From Pseudomonadota bacterium (GTDB taxonomy: Bacteria; Pseudomonadota; Gammaproteobacteria; Competibacterales; Competibacteraceae), in the NCBI GenBank assembly GCA_030917925.1, contig JAUPTV010000195.1, positions 1-44,061 on the forward strand: 44,061 nucleotides of DNA. The letters are read 5' to 3'. Position 1 is the stretch's first letter; every line of letters starts with the position of its first letter. This document shows positions 8,279-17,000 of the stretch, one piece after another. The notes beneath the pieces are model-generated. The model worked only from the letters and a program-made list of their open reading frames with translations, had not been told where the DNA came from and did no database searches. The position numbers and the translations under genes were made by a program.

Positions 8279-10792
8279 TTAGTCCATCAACCGCTGGAAA
8301 AAATTGCTCATCTCATCCGATTCTCCAGTATCGTCAGGCGCTGGATCGGGAGTATCAGGAGTATCGGAGGGTTCTTCAGCCGTGCGCACCGGGGAGGAAC
8401 TACCGCCGCAAGACGCTGATCTTTGTGGTCCCGAGCCGATCAGGAACGGGGTCGGCTGGCCACGTCCGCAACCCGCGCCGAGCCGCAATCCGCTATAGGG
8501 ATCGACGCGGATTTCCTCGACATCTGCTGGCGGCGGCGTATCGAGCGGCTCCAGGGACAAACCCGCCATCAAATCAATCCAGACCCGCAACGCGCCGTTG
8601 GAACCGCTAAAACCGGTCGGTTTATTGTCGTCGCGGCCCAGCCACACTACCGCCAGTCGATTGCCACTGAAACCGGCGAACCAACTGTCGCGATAGTCAT
8701 CCGTAGTGCCGGTTTTGCCCGCGATATTCAAATCAGGCGACAGCTTGCTCTTTACGGCGGTGGCTGTTCCGGCTTTGATGACCTGCTGCATGGCGTGGGT
8801 AATTAAATAGGCTGGCCCCGGTTCAACCGCTTTTTCCACGTCCATGCTGTAGTGCTGCAAGGATTGGCCGCTCGTGCTAGTGACTTCCCGAATCGCCCGC
8901 AGCGGGATGCGGAAGCCGCCACTGGCGATACTGGCGTAGACCTGGGCGATCTCGAAAGGCGAGGCTTCAAACGCGCCGAGCAGCAAGGAGGGATAGGGTT
9001 TCAAATCGCGTTGAAAACCCAGTCGCCGCAGCATTTCCACGACGTTAATCACATCCATATCCAGACCGACCCGCACGGCCGGAATGTTGTAGGAACGGGC
9101 CAGCGCAACCTGCAACGGCACCCGGCCGTGATAACGCTTGTCGTAATTGGCGGGCGTCCAGCGCTGACCGCCCGAGGTGTAGATCAACGGGCTGTCGTTG
9201 AGCCGGGTCACCAGCGTATAGCGTTCCGGCTGTTCCAGGGCGGTCAGATACACAATCGGTTTGACCAGCGAACCGGCCAGTCGCTTGGCGTCCAGCGCCC
9301 GGTTGAAGCCAAGCGCCTTGGGTTCACGGTCGCCGACCATGGCCAGCACTTCGCCGGTCTGGGTATTGGTGATCACGGTCGCCCCCTGCAAGGGTCGCGC
9401 CCGACGCTGGGTTTTTTCCAGCGCGGGCAATTGGCTGGCGATAGTTTTTTCTGCCACAGCCTGGATACGCGGATCAAGCGTCGTGAACACGCGCAGACCT
9501 TCCGACAGCAGATCTTCCGCTTTGTAGTATTGCCGTAATTGCCGCTGCACCAGTTCCAGGAACGCCGGATAGGCGGTGATGCCGCTGGCGGTCTTGGGGG
9601 TCACGTCCAAAGCCATGTTCTTGGCCACCGTCGCGTCTTCGGCGCTGATCAGGTTCTGTTCGGCCATCACGTCCAGCACCAGGGCGCGCCGCTCTTTCGC
9701 CCGATCCGGACTCTTGCGGGGGTCATACAGCGAGGGACCCTTGATTATGCCCACCAGCAGGGCGATCTGGTGCAGATCCAGTTCTTCCAGCGGGTTGCCG
9801 AAGTAGAACTGGCTGGCCAGGCCGAAGCCATGAATCGCCCGGCTGCCGTCCTGACCGAGATAGATCGCGTTGCTATACGCCTCCAGAATCTCGTTTTTGC
9901 CATAGCGCGAGTCGATCAGAATCGCCATCAGCACTTCGTTGATCTTGCGCTTGAAGGTGCGTTCGTTGCTGAGGAACAGGTTTTTCACCAATTGCTGGGT
10001 CAGCGTACTGCCGCCCTGCACGGTTCGTCCGGCGCGCAGATTCGCCAGCAGCGCCCGGAAAATGCCTTTGGGATTGATCCCGGCATGTTCAAAGAAGGAG
10101 CGGTCTTCAACCGCCAGCAGGGTATCCACCAGGGCTGGCGGTAAATTTTCGCCCTTGAGCAGGATGCGGTCTTCATAGTGCGAGGGGTAGATGCCGGCGA
10201 TTTCCGGCGGGTCCAGCCGCAACAATCCCGGCGTTTCCTGCCCGTCCAGACTGGCGATTTCGACCAGAATGTTGCCGGCAAAGGTCAGCCGTACCTTACG
10301 GATCGGTTCAATACCGTCCCAGAAGGTGAAATCACGGGTGGCGACTTCGAAAACTTCGCCCTGGCGGGCGTAGCTGCCGGGTTTAGTCGGCGATTCGCCT
10401 TTGCCGGGTGGTGGGGTGCAGACTTGCGGCGTCGGCGGGGCCTTGCGCTTGATGCGCCGCTTGTTGTTATCAGGCGGGGGCGGAGGCGGCGTATCGGGAC
10501 AATTCACATCGCGATAACGCAGCAGCTTGAGTTCCTCCGCAAAGGCATCGGCGTTCAGCGCCATACTTTCAAACAATTCCAGCGGCCGGGCATAGACCTT
10601 GGCCGGCATAGCCCAGCGCTTTTGGTCAAATTCGGCGCGAATCACCGAATCCAGGTACAGCATATAAATGCCGAGGCCGATGGCGCCCAGCAGTACGCCG
10701 CCCAGCACCAGGGAAAATATTAGAGACAATACCGACCGCACCAGACTCAGCGGCCACGGTACGGATTTGCGCACCCATCGACTTTTTGCCAT
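8279..10792 (-). CDS. mrcB: penicillin-binding protein 1B (bifunctional transglycosylase/transpeptidase)
   Basis: This encodes 837 residues. It polymerises and cross-links peptidoglycan from lipid II at the periplasmic face. A short cytoplasmic arm precedes one helix (~16-45), then a UB2H-like region. The GT51 transglycosylase has the catalytic Glu in EDRSFFEHAG (near 227) and GGSTLTQQLVKN. The transpeptidase has SLVK (Ser near 506), SYN and KTGT (near 691). The Pro-rich stretch in the UB2H-side loop (PPPPPDNNKRRIKRK) and the Asp/Pro-rich C-terminus are low complexity. In E. coli PBP1b is activated by the lipoprotein LpoB, which binds UB2H. The adjacent lipoprotein gene is therefore a suggestive neighbour, though it is TPR-based and not recognisably LpoB. 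Confidence 0.95.
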   Translation of the reverse strand: MAKSRWVRKSVPWPLSLVRSVLSLIFSLVLGGVLLGAIGLGIYMLYLDSVIRAEFDQKRWAMPAKVYARPLELFESMALNADAFAEELKLLRYRDVNCPDTPPPPPPDNNKRRIKRKAPPTPQVCTPPPGKGESPTKPGSYARQGEVFEVATRDFTFWDGIEPIRKVRLTFAGNILVEIASLDGQETPGLLRLDPPEIAGIYPSHYEDRILLKGENLPPALVDTLLAVEDRSFFEHAGINPKGIFRALLANLRAGRTVQGGSTLTQQLVKNLFLSNERTFKRKINEVLMAILIDSRYGKNEILEAYSNAIYLGQDGSRAIHGFGLASQFYFGNPLEELDLHQIALLVGIIKGPSLYDPRKSPDRAKERRALVLDVMAEQNLISAEDATVAKNMALDVTPKTASGITAYPAFLELVQRQLRQYYKAEDLLSEGLRVFTTLDPRIQAVAEKTIASQLPALEKTQRRARPLQGATVITNTQTGEVLAMVGDREPKALGFNRALDAKRLAGSLVKPIVYLTALEQPERYTLVTRLNDSPLIYTSGGQRWTPANYDKRYHGRVPLQVALARSYNIPAVRVGLDMDVINVVEMLRRLGFQRDLKPYPSLLLGAFEASPFEIAQVYASIASGGFRIPLRAIREVTSTSGQSLQHYSMDVEKAVEPGPAYLITHAMQQVIKAGTATAVKSKLSPDLNIAGKTGTTDDYRDSWFAGFSGNRLAVVWLGRDDNKPTGFSGSNGALRVWIDLMAGLSLEPLDTPPPADVEEIRVDPYSGLRLGAGCGRGQPTPFLIGSGPQRSASCGGSSSPVRTAEEPSDTPDTPDPAPDDTGESDEMSNFFQRLMD

Positions 10793-10897
10793 ATCAGTTC
10801 CCGTCCGGCCTTACTGGAGGCGTTAATCCGCCAGGCAGACGCCGGCCATTCTGTCTTATCCTGTGGTGTGAATACTCATAAACTTTGGAGGCGATCC

Positions 10898-12463
10898 ATG
10901 CCATCCCCCGATGAATCCCTTGTTCAGTCCGTGCTGATTGCGGCCTTGCTGCAACCGGACCGCTATCCGCATCCGGTGACGGCGGTTGACCATTTGCAAA
11001 CGCATATTTCGCACATCCTGTTGGCTGGCGATTATGCCTATAAAATCAAAAAGCCGGTGAATCTGGGGTTTCTGAATTTTACCAGTCTGGAGCGCCGTCA
11101 CGACTATTGTGAGCAGGAATTGCGCCTGAATCGCCGGTTGGCACCCGATCTTTACCTTGACTGCATCCCCATCGGCGGCGAACCAGCGACGCCGGTGCTG
11201 GGCGTTGAACCCGCGATTGAGTATGCCGTGCGGATGCACCGCTTTCCCCAAGCGGCGTTGCTGGACCGGGCGCTGGCCGATGGCCGGTTGCAGTCCCGCC
11301 ATATTGAAGCGCTGGCCCGCCAGTTGGCGGCTTTCCATCGCCATCTGCCCACCGCCGATCCCGCGACGCCCTTCGGTGAACCCGAGCAGGTTCGCCAACC
11401 GATGCTGGATGATTTTACCCAGGCCCGCCCTCGCCTGAGCGATCCCGCTGATCTGGCGATTCTGGCGGAAGTGGAACGCTGGACGCTGGACACTTCCGAA
11501 CGCTTGCGGCCCCGGTTGCTGGAGCGCAAGGCGGGCGGCTGGATTCGTGAAGGCCATGGCGATTTGCATCTGGGCAATATAATTCTGACGGATGAAGGCC
11601 AGGTGATCCCCTTCGATGGTCTTGAGTTTAATGAGGCGCTGCGCTGGATTGACATCGTGAATGATCTGGCGTTTCTGACCATGGATTTGCAGGCCCGGGG
11701 CGCGGGGCCTTTCGCCCAGCGGTTGCTCAATACCTGGCTGGAATACAGCGGTGATTTTGCCGGAATGGCGCTGCTGAACTATTACCAGGTCTATCGGGCG
11801 ATGGTGCGGGTCAAGGTCAACGCGATTCAGGCCAGCGCGGCGGACATTCCCGAGGCAGATCGAGTCGCCGCGCTGGCGCGTTGTCGGGATTATTTGCGTC
11901 TGGCGCTGACGCTGACTCGGGAACCTGCGTCGTTCCTGTTGATTACTCACGGGGTGTCCGGTTCCGGCAAATCGCGCCAGACCGGGCAATTGCTGGAAGT
12001 GTTGCCGGGCGCGATTCGCATTCGTTCCGATGTCGAGCGCAAGCGATTGTTTGGGCTGGAGCCGCTGGACGATAGCCGCTCCGGCCCGGGTCAGGGACTC
12101 TACACCGCCGAGGCCAGCGCCCGGACTTATCAGCGTTTATATGAATTGGCGGAAGGGTTGCTGGCGGCGGGGCATTCGGTGCTGGTGGACGCGACGTTTC
12201 TGAAGCGGGTTCATCGGGAACCGTTCCGGGAACTGGCGGCCCGGTGTGGCGTACCGTTTATCCTGCTGGAATGCGTGGCTGATCCCACGACTTTGCGCGA
12301 GCGGGTCGCCGCCCGGCAGGAACGCGGCGATGATCCGACCGAGGCGGATGTGGCGGTGATGGAACGGCAATTGCGATTTGTGGAACCGCCAGCGCCTGAT
12401 GAGCAACCGTTGAAAATCGGTGGCGATGAGGATCTGGCAGCGTTGCGGAAAGTGATTTATTGA
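10898..12463 (+). CDS. aminoglycoside phosphotransferase-like / P-loop kinase fusion protein
   Basis: This encodes 521 residues in two parts. The N-terminal ~340 residues are like APH/choline kinases, with the catalytic loop GHGDLHLGNI and FDGLEFN. The C-terminal ~170 residues are a zeta-toxin/gluconate-kinase-like P-loop domain with Walker A GVSGSGKS and DATFLKR. This fused architecture recurs in proteobacteria (COG2187 plus COG0645), with no settled substrate. ATG 10898 is preceded by GGAGG at 10887; an in-frame ATG at 10868 has no such site. Divergent from mrcB. Its stop is 24 bases before the palindromic element at 12,488. Confidence 0.85.
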   Translation: MPSPDESLVQSVLIAALLQPDRYPHPVTAVDHLQTHISHILLAGDYAYKIKKPVNLGFLNFTSLERRHDYCEQELRLNRRLAPDLYLDCIPIGGEPATPVLGVEPAIEYAVRMHRFPQAALLDRALADGRLQSRHIEALARQLAAFHRHLPTADPATPFGEPEQVRQPMLDDFTQARPRLSDPADLAILAEVERWTLDTSERLRPRLLERKAGGWIREGHGDLHLGNIILTDEGQVIPFDGLEFNEALRWIDIVNDLAFLTMDLQARGAGPFAQRLLNTWLEYSGDFAGMALLNYYQVYRAMVRVKVNAIQASAADIPEADRVAALARCRDYLRLALTLTREPASFLLITHGVSGSGKSRQTGQLLEVLPGAIRIRSDVERKRLFGLEPLDDSRSGPGQGLYTAEASARTYQRLYELAEGLLAAGHSVLVDATFLKRVHREPFRELAARCGVPFILLECVADPTTLRERVAARQERGDDPTEADVAVMERQLRFVEPPAPDEQPLKIGGDEDLAALRKVIY

Positions 12464-12487
12464 CCCATACCGGCAAAGCGCCTCTTA

Positions 12488-12598
12488 TTGCCTTTCCGGC
12501 TGATCAGCGGACTTCCCGAACCACCCCGGCGCTAACGCGCCACCCCTCCTTTGCCAAGGAGGGGAATCCGGAAATCCGGCTTTCACCGGGAAAAGCGA
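12488..12598. mobile_element. MITE-like palindromic element, copy 1
   Basis: This 111-bp element is flanked by TA (12486-12487 and 12599-12600). Its ends are imperfect inverted repeats (TTGCCTTTCCGG against TCGCTTTTCCCGG). Inside are a perfect 9-bp stem (CCCCTCCTT with its complement, loop TGCC, 12543-12564) and a GGCGC/GCGCC stem. It is almost identical to the copy at 23550-23660. It encodes no protein. The left TA plus the downstream base shows that it landed in the TAA stop of the sensor kinase gene read on the minus strand. It also lies between two convergent genes, so the strong stem may end transcription from both sides. Confidence 0.85.
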
Positions 12599-14145
12599 TA
12601 GTCCGCTGGCAGGATCAGAATGAACCGGGTTTCGTGGTCAGGTGCGGCTTGCAGCAGCAGGTCGCCGCCATGGGCGCGGGCAATTTCACGCGAGACGCTC
12701 AGTCCCAGGCCGAAGCCTTCAATTTCCCGACTCCGGGCTGGGTCCGCCCGATAGAAGCGCTCGAAAATCCGGTCGCGATCCGCTGCGGGAATCCCGGGCG
12801 AGGCATTCGCCACCATCATTTCAATCCGGTCGGCGCTTTTCGTAGCAGACATCCGTATCCAGCCATTTTCCAGGTTGTATTTAAGCGCATTGCTGATCAG
12901 GTTATACAGCACCTGGCGGAGCAGATTGGCGTCGGCCTGAACGATTAAATCAGGCGCAATCTCGCCGGTCATGTCCAGCGTTGGCCCCAACATGCGGGCA
13001 TCCTCCAGCAGTTCATCCAGCGCCGCCGAGAGGTTGAACGGTGCCCGTTGCAGGCGCAGGCGTCCCGCGTCGGCTTGCGATAGCAGCAGGAGCTTGCGGG
13101 AAACGATGGCGAGCCGCCGAACTTCATCGAGAATACTGGCTAATTGGGCTTGCTGCGTTGATCCGGATTCAGCGTCCTGAATCGCCCGCTCAATCTGGCC
13201 CTGGAGAATCGCCAGCGGGGTTTTCAGTTCGTGGGCGGCGTCGGCGGAAAAACGCGAAGCTTGCATGAAACTGCGCTCCAGTCGCTCCAGCATCGCATTG
13301 AAGACGTCAATCAATTCGGCAAACTCCTGATCTTCCTCCATTAAGGCAATGCGCTGATCCAGACCTTGCGCGGTGACTTTCCGCACGGTCGCGGTCAAGC
13401 GCTGAATCGGCCGCAGGGCACGGTGGGAAAGGAATCCTGCCCCCAGGCCGATCAAGACCAGCGCCAGGGGAATGGCAATCAGGAAAGCCGTCCTGACTGC
13501 GGCCATGTTCTGGTGAATTACCGTGAAGTGGACACCGAGTGCCAGATGGGCATGAGGCGAGGAGGCCAGGGCGATCCGATAGGCACCGACGGACGTGTTC
13601 AGGGTGGTTAAGATCACGCTGGACGGTGGTGGGCGGGGGAGGGGATGGTCGCCGGGATGTTGGCCCGGCGGTGGCCTTCGTCCGTACTCATCCGGGCGGG
13701 GCGGCGGTCGTCTGAAATCGTGGTCTCTGGGAGGCGGTGGCCAGGGCCGATCATGAGAAAAGGGCGGCGGATTATCGTTCGCATCGGTTGGCCTGGGAGG
13801 AACGGGCGGCCAGGAGAGTTGCGCGGGGTCGGCTTCGGCAGGCCATGCCGGGGAACGATAATCAATATGGCCTTCCTGATCGGTGACCAGGAGTAGCAGA
13901 TCAGCAGATTCGTGAGCGTTCAGCAAAGACTGCATCGTGCGCTCATAAACTTCCCAGCCCTCCCGAGGCGGTGGGCGGATGACAGCCCGTTGCGCCTGGG
14001 CGCGGAGTTCACCGTCTAACCGGCCCCGATTGGCATCCCGAATCCACCACGCGGCGGTCGCGGCGAAACCCGCCAGCGCCAGACCGGCCAGCAGCGCCGA
14101 TAGCACCGCCAGTCGCCAGCGGAAGGAGCGAAACAGCGGTTTCAA
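12583..14145 (-). CDS. sensor histidine kinase (OmpR-partner type)
   Basis: This encodes 520 residues, an inner-membrane kinase paired with the regulator directly upstream. Two helices (WRLAVLSALLAGLALAGFAA near 10 and FLIAIPLALVLIGLGAGFL near 210) enclose a periplasmic loop that is unusually rich in Pro, His, Arg and Asp (about 110-170). Then come HAMP (HRALRPIQRLTATVRK), HisKA (AAHELKTPLAIL, His near 303) and HATPase (RQVLYNLISNALKYN, GFGLGLSVSREIARAHGG). I chose the TTG at 14145 because it overlaps the regulator's stop as TTGA and has AAGG upstream. An ATG at 14187 would add 14 residues without a visible ribosome site. The last five residues (YRFSR) come from the palindromic element; without it the protein ends at ...LPAD. 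Confidence 0.9.
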   Translation of the reverse strand: MKPLFRSFRWRLAVLSALLAGLALAGFAATAAWWIRDANRGRLDGELRAQAQRAVIRPPPREGWEVYERTMQSLLNAHESADLLLLVTDQEGHIDYRSPAWPAEADPAQLSWPPVPPRPTDANDNPPPFSHDRPWPPPPRDHDFRRPPPRPDEYGRRPPPGQHPGDHPLPRPPPSSVILTTLNTSVGAYRIALASSPHAHLALGVHFTVIHQNMAAVRTAFLIAIPLALVLIGLGAGFLSHRALRPIQRLTATVRKVTAQGLDQRIALMEEDQEFAELIDVFNAMLERLERSFMQASRFSADAAHELKTPLAILQGQIERAIQDAESGSTQQAQLASILDEVRRLAIVSRKLLLLSQADAGRLRLQRAPFNLSAALDELLEDARMLGPTLDMTGEIAPDLIVQADANLLRQVLYNLISNALKYNLENGWIRMSATKSADRIEMMVANASPGIPAADRDRIFERFYRADPARSREIEGFGLGLSVSREIARAHGGDLLLQAAPDHETRFILILPADYRFSR

Positions 14146-14822
14146 GGGGCCGCCTTGCGGAACCGGTAACCGACGCCGCGCACGCATTCAATCGGTGATT
14201 CGTTGTCGGCAGTGACCCCGATTTTCTTGCGAATCCGCTGGATACAGACATCGACCACGTTGGTGTTGGGATCGAAATCGTAGCCCCAGACATGTTCCAG
14301 AATCTGGGTGCGCGTCAGCACCCGTCCCGGCGAACGCATTAGATATTCCAGCAGGTTGAATTCGCGGCCGGTCAGTTCCACGGATTGCTCGCGCCAGGTG
14401 AATTCGCGGGTAATGCGATCCAGTCGCCAGTCCCCGACTGCGAGAATGTTCTGCCGCTCGCCGGACCCGCGCCGCGCCAGCGCATGGCAACGGGCCACCA
14501 GTTCTTCCACGAAAAACGGCTTGGCCAGATAGTCGTCAGCGCCCAGGTTTAATCCTTCAATCCGGTCGTCCAACTCATTCCGGGCGGTCAGCAGCAGCAC
14601 CGGCGTGATATTCCCGGCCTTGCGCAGACCCTTGAGGATGGACAGGCCATCGCGGCCCGGCAGCATGATATCGAGGACGATGACGTCGTAATGGCCCTGA
14701 CTGGCTTTAGCGAAGCCGTCGTTACCGTTGCCGGAATGTTCGACGACGAAGCCCTGTTCCCGGAATCCGGCGCAGATGAAATCGGCAATTTTCTTCTCAT
14801 CTTCAACCAGCAGAATGTTCAT
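14142..14822 (-). CDS. OmpR-family response regulator
   Basis: This encodes 226 residues. The receiver domain (1-~118) has acidic residues in VEDE, phospho-acceptor Asp51 in VLDIMLPGRDG, a Thr in LLLTARN and Lys in AKPF. The C-terminal winged helix has ELTGREFNLLEYLMRSPGRVLTR and the RGVGYRFR end. It is closest in feel to CusR/CopR-type regulators, but the signal is unknown. The start MNILLVEDE has GAGGA 7 bases upstream; the frame is open 19 codons further. It is translationally coupled to the histidine kinase. A direct repeat at 14890-14921, just upstream, is a candidate autoregulatory operator. Confidence 0.93.
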   Translation of the reverse strand: MNILLVEDEKKIADFICAGFREQGFVVEHSGNGNDGFAKASQGHYDVIVLDIMLPGRDGLSILKGLRKAGNITPVLLLTARNELDDRIEGLNLGADDYLAKPFFVEELVARCHALARRGSGERQNILAVGDWRLDRITREFTWREQSVELTGREFNLLEYLMRSPGRVLTRTQILEHVWGYDFDPNTNVVDVCIQRIRKKIGVTADNESPIECVRGVGYRFRKAAP

Positions 14823-14889
14823 GGCGGAATCCTCGTCGCTGAAAATTTCAGACAGCATACCCCGTCTGCTTTGTGGCAATCATTACAAA

Positions 14890-14921
14890 AATGTCATGCA
14901 AAACCCTGTAGAAATGCCATG
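14890..14921. promoter_or_regulatory. candidate response-regulator operator (direct repeat)
   Basis: AATGTCATG (14890-14898) and AATGCCATG (14913-14921) are direct repeats 23 bases apart, about two helical turns. They lie in the 160-base gap between the divergent OmpR-type regulator gene and the DUF1566/DUF11 gene. OmpR-family dimers often bind tandem sites with near-helical spacing. Binding by the adjacent regulator is inference. Confidence 0.4.
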
Positions 14922-14982
14922 ATAGCCGCTTATCATTCATCTTGAACAATATCACAAAATGATGACTATCGGAGAGCTGCTC

Positions 14983-16608
14983 ATGAACCGTCAATTCCCG
15001 GCATTTGCTCGGCAAGCCAGTTTAAAGCCTTTATTATCAGCGCTGTGTCTGATGAATCCAGTATTAGCCATTGCAGACTTTGCCATCGTGGATACTGGGC
15101 AGACCCTGTGTTATGACCATTCAGCCGTCATCGCCTGCCCCACTGAGGGCCAAGCCTTTTATGGCCAGGACGCCCAGCAGGCCGGGAATCAACCGCACTA
15201 CACGCTCAACGCCGATGGCCTCACCGTTCAGGACCACGTTACTGGACTGATCTGGCAGCATAGCTCGGACGCGAATGGCGACGGCCGCATCGATGCCGAT
15301 GACAAGTTCACCCTTGCGGAAGCCGAACAGTACGCCGAGATGTTGAATGTGCAGGGGTTCGGGGGCTATAGCGACTGGCGGTTGCCGACGCTCAAGGAAC
15401 TCTATTCGCTGATTGACTTTCGCGGCACGGACCCGAGCGGCGATATGAGCAGTGACGGGTCAGACCTGACGCCGTTTCTGAATACCGCCTATTTCGCGTT
15501 TGGCTATGGCGATGTCAGCGCCGGGGAACGCATTATCGACGCCCAGTACGCCACGCAAACCCGCTATGTCAGCACAACCATGAACGGCAGCGCGACGATG
15601 TTCGGGGTCAATTTCGCGGATGGGCGGATTAAAGGCTATCCGGTGACCGGCAAAACCTATTACGCGCTCTACGTCCGGGGCGCCGCGTATGGCGACAACC
15701 AGTTTATCGCGCATGGCGATGGGACGGTCAGCGATCAGGCGACCGGGCTAATGTGGACTCAGGCGGATAGCGGCGTGGGGATGAACTGGGAAGCCGCGCT
15801 GGCCTGGGCGAATGCGCAAAACGCGGCTAACTATCTGGGCTATAGCGACTGGCGGTTGCCGAACGCCAAGGAATTGCAGGGACTGGTGGACTATACCCGT
15901 TCGCCGGCGACTACCAGTTCAGCCGCCCTTGATCCGGCGTTTGACGCCACAGCGATCACTAATGAGGCAGGCCAGGCGGATTATCCGTTCTATTGGACCG
16001 GAACGACATTTACGGATACCACGGGTCAGGGTCAGGCGGCGGTCTATGTAGCGTTTGGGCGGGCGCTGGGCTATATGAATGGCGCATGGATCGATGTTCA
16101 TGGGGCGGGTGCGCAACGCAGCGATCCCAAGAGCGGCGATCCGGCGGATTATCCCTACGGTCGCGGCCCCCAGGGCGATGCGATTCGCATCAACAACTAT
16201 GTCCGTTTGGTGCGGGGAACAGCAGGCGGGGTAGATAGCGCTGTTACCGCTGATTTGGCCATCACTCAGGCCAGCAGCGCCAGTTCGGTCCGGGTGGGCA
16301 GTCGCGTAACCTATACGCTGACCGTTAAAAATAACGGGCCAGATTCAGCGGATCGGGTGGCGATGACCGCAACCTGGCCGTCCGGCATAGCCTTCATCGC
16401 CGCCAGTCCGGGGTGCGTTCGCAGTGGAGCCAGCCTGACTTGTTCAGTCAGCCCACTGGCCAGTGGCGCTACGGCAGTCGCTCGATTCACCGTCAGGCCG
16501 ATCCAGGCCGGGGTATTCACCACCACCGCGCAGGTGAGTTCGGCGACCTTTGACACTAATTCCGCCAACAATACCGCGACGTTGGCGATCACGGTTCAAT
16601 CACGCTAA
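14983..16608 (+). CDS. secreted protein with two DUF1566 (Lcl-like) domains and a DUF11 domain
   Basis: This encodes 541 residues. An N-terminal hydrophobic segment (LKPLLSALCLMNPVLAIA) looks like a signal peptide. Two related DUF1566 modules follow: GLIWQHSSD with YSDWRLPTLKELYSLID near 155, and GLMWTQADSG with YSDWRLPNAKELQGLVDY near 300. The last ~115 residues form one DUF11 repeat (ADLAITQASSASSVRVGSRV, LTVKNNGPDSADRV), common in surface proteins. DUF1566 is related to C-type-lectin-like folds, so a surface binding role is likely. ATG 14983 has GGAG 8 bases upstream. It is divergent from the two-component pair, which may control it. The last 31 bases are duplicated at 27,916. Confidence 0.85.
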   Translation: MNRQFPAFARQASLKPLLSALCLMNPVLAIADFAIVDTGQTLCYDHSAVIACPTEGQAFYGQDAQQAGNQPHYTLNADGLTVQDHVTGLIWQHSSDANGDGRIDADDKFTLAEAEQYAEMLNVQGFGGYSDWRLPTLKELYSLIDFRGTDPSGDMSSDGSDLTPFLNTAYFAFGYGDVSAGERIIDAQYATQTRYVSTTMNGSATMFGVNFADGRIKGYPVTGKTYYALYVRGAAYGDNQFIAHGDGTVSDQATGLMWTQADSGVGMNWEAALAWANAQNAANYLGYSDWRLPNAKELQGLVDYTRSPATTSSAALDPAFDATAITNEAGQADYPFYWTGTTFTDTTGQGQAAVYVAFGRALGYMNGAWIDVHGAGAQRSDPKSGDPADYPYGRGPQGDAIRINNYVRLVRGTAGGVDSAVTADLAITQASSASSVRVGSRVTYTLTVKNNGPDSADRVAMTATWPSGIAFIAASPGCVRSGASLTCSVSPLASGATAVARFTVRPIQAGVFTTTAQVSSATFDTNSANNTATLAITVQSR

Positions 16609-16688
16609 TGCGTCGGCGTGGAATGCTCCGGCGCAGTTCGCACGGTCGCCGGATGTGCAAGGGAATGGGCATAGACGGCAACCGCTTC
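16578..16688. repeat. left 111-bp direct repeat bounding the accessory segment
   Basis: These bases match 27916-28026 with four mismatches in the same orientation. They contain the last 31 bases of the DUF1566/DUF11 gene and what would be the end of a transglutaminase gene on the other strand. The distance between copies is 11.3 kb. Confidence 0.9.
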
Positions 16689-16769
16689 AATCCCGCGCCC
16701 GGTAGATAGATGGGTTGGGTAGTGACGCTGGCGGCCAGCAGACCGGCGACGAAATAAGCGACGTCCACC
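16609..16769 (-). pseudogene. rearranged remnant of a transglutaminase (tgpA-like) gene
   Basis: Read on the minus strand, 16609-16688 matches the last codons of the transglutaminase gene at 27943. 16689-16769 then matches an internal part of the same gene (29498-29578), including the helix DVAYFVAGLLAASVTTQ. About 1.47 kb between the two parts is missing. This is therefore a deleted copy of the gene, not a functional one. The direct join of distant parts gives a hybrid reading with no likely function. Confidence 0.75.
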
Positions 16770-17000
16770 CCGCAAGAAAACCTCGGCTTAAATCTGCCAA
16801 GAGTTGCGGATCCCTGTGCGTGAGCGGCTTCCGTCCCTCGCCTCCCCATCGGGTTCCACTCGCGCTCATTCCAAGAGAACCCTCGGGATCTTGCGCAATT
16901 CCTAAGCGTATTGAGCGCCGCCGACACACCCGGAAACCGGACGGTCAGCGGCGCTCATCGGTCAACATTGAAGAGAGCGTCAACCATCACTCTCCCGGCC
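16770..17000. other. non-coding gap without recognisable content
   Basis: These bases between the transglutaminase remnant and the end of the giant surface protein gene show no convincing coding frame. I found no clear hairpin terminator. They may be decayed sequence from the rearrangement that formed the left border of the accessory segment. Confidence 0.4.

Noticed and set aside
8852-9538. 228-residue open frame antisense to mrcB
   Set aside because: mrcB has complete catalytic motifs in the opposite frame; this frame shows no family features.
10856-11989. 377-residue frame antisense to the phosphotransferase fusion
   Set aside because: The plus-strand frame contains HGD and Walker motifs; the antisense frame shows none.
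12460-12948. 162-residue plus-strand frame starting just after the phosphotransferase gene
   Set aside because: It runs through the palindromic element and then antisense through the sensor kinase; no independent support.
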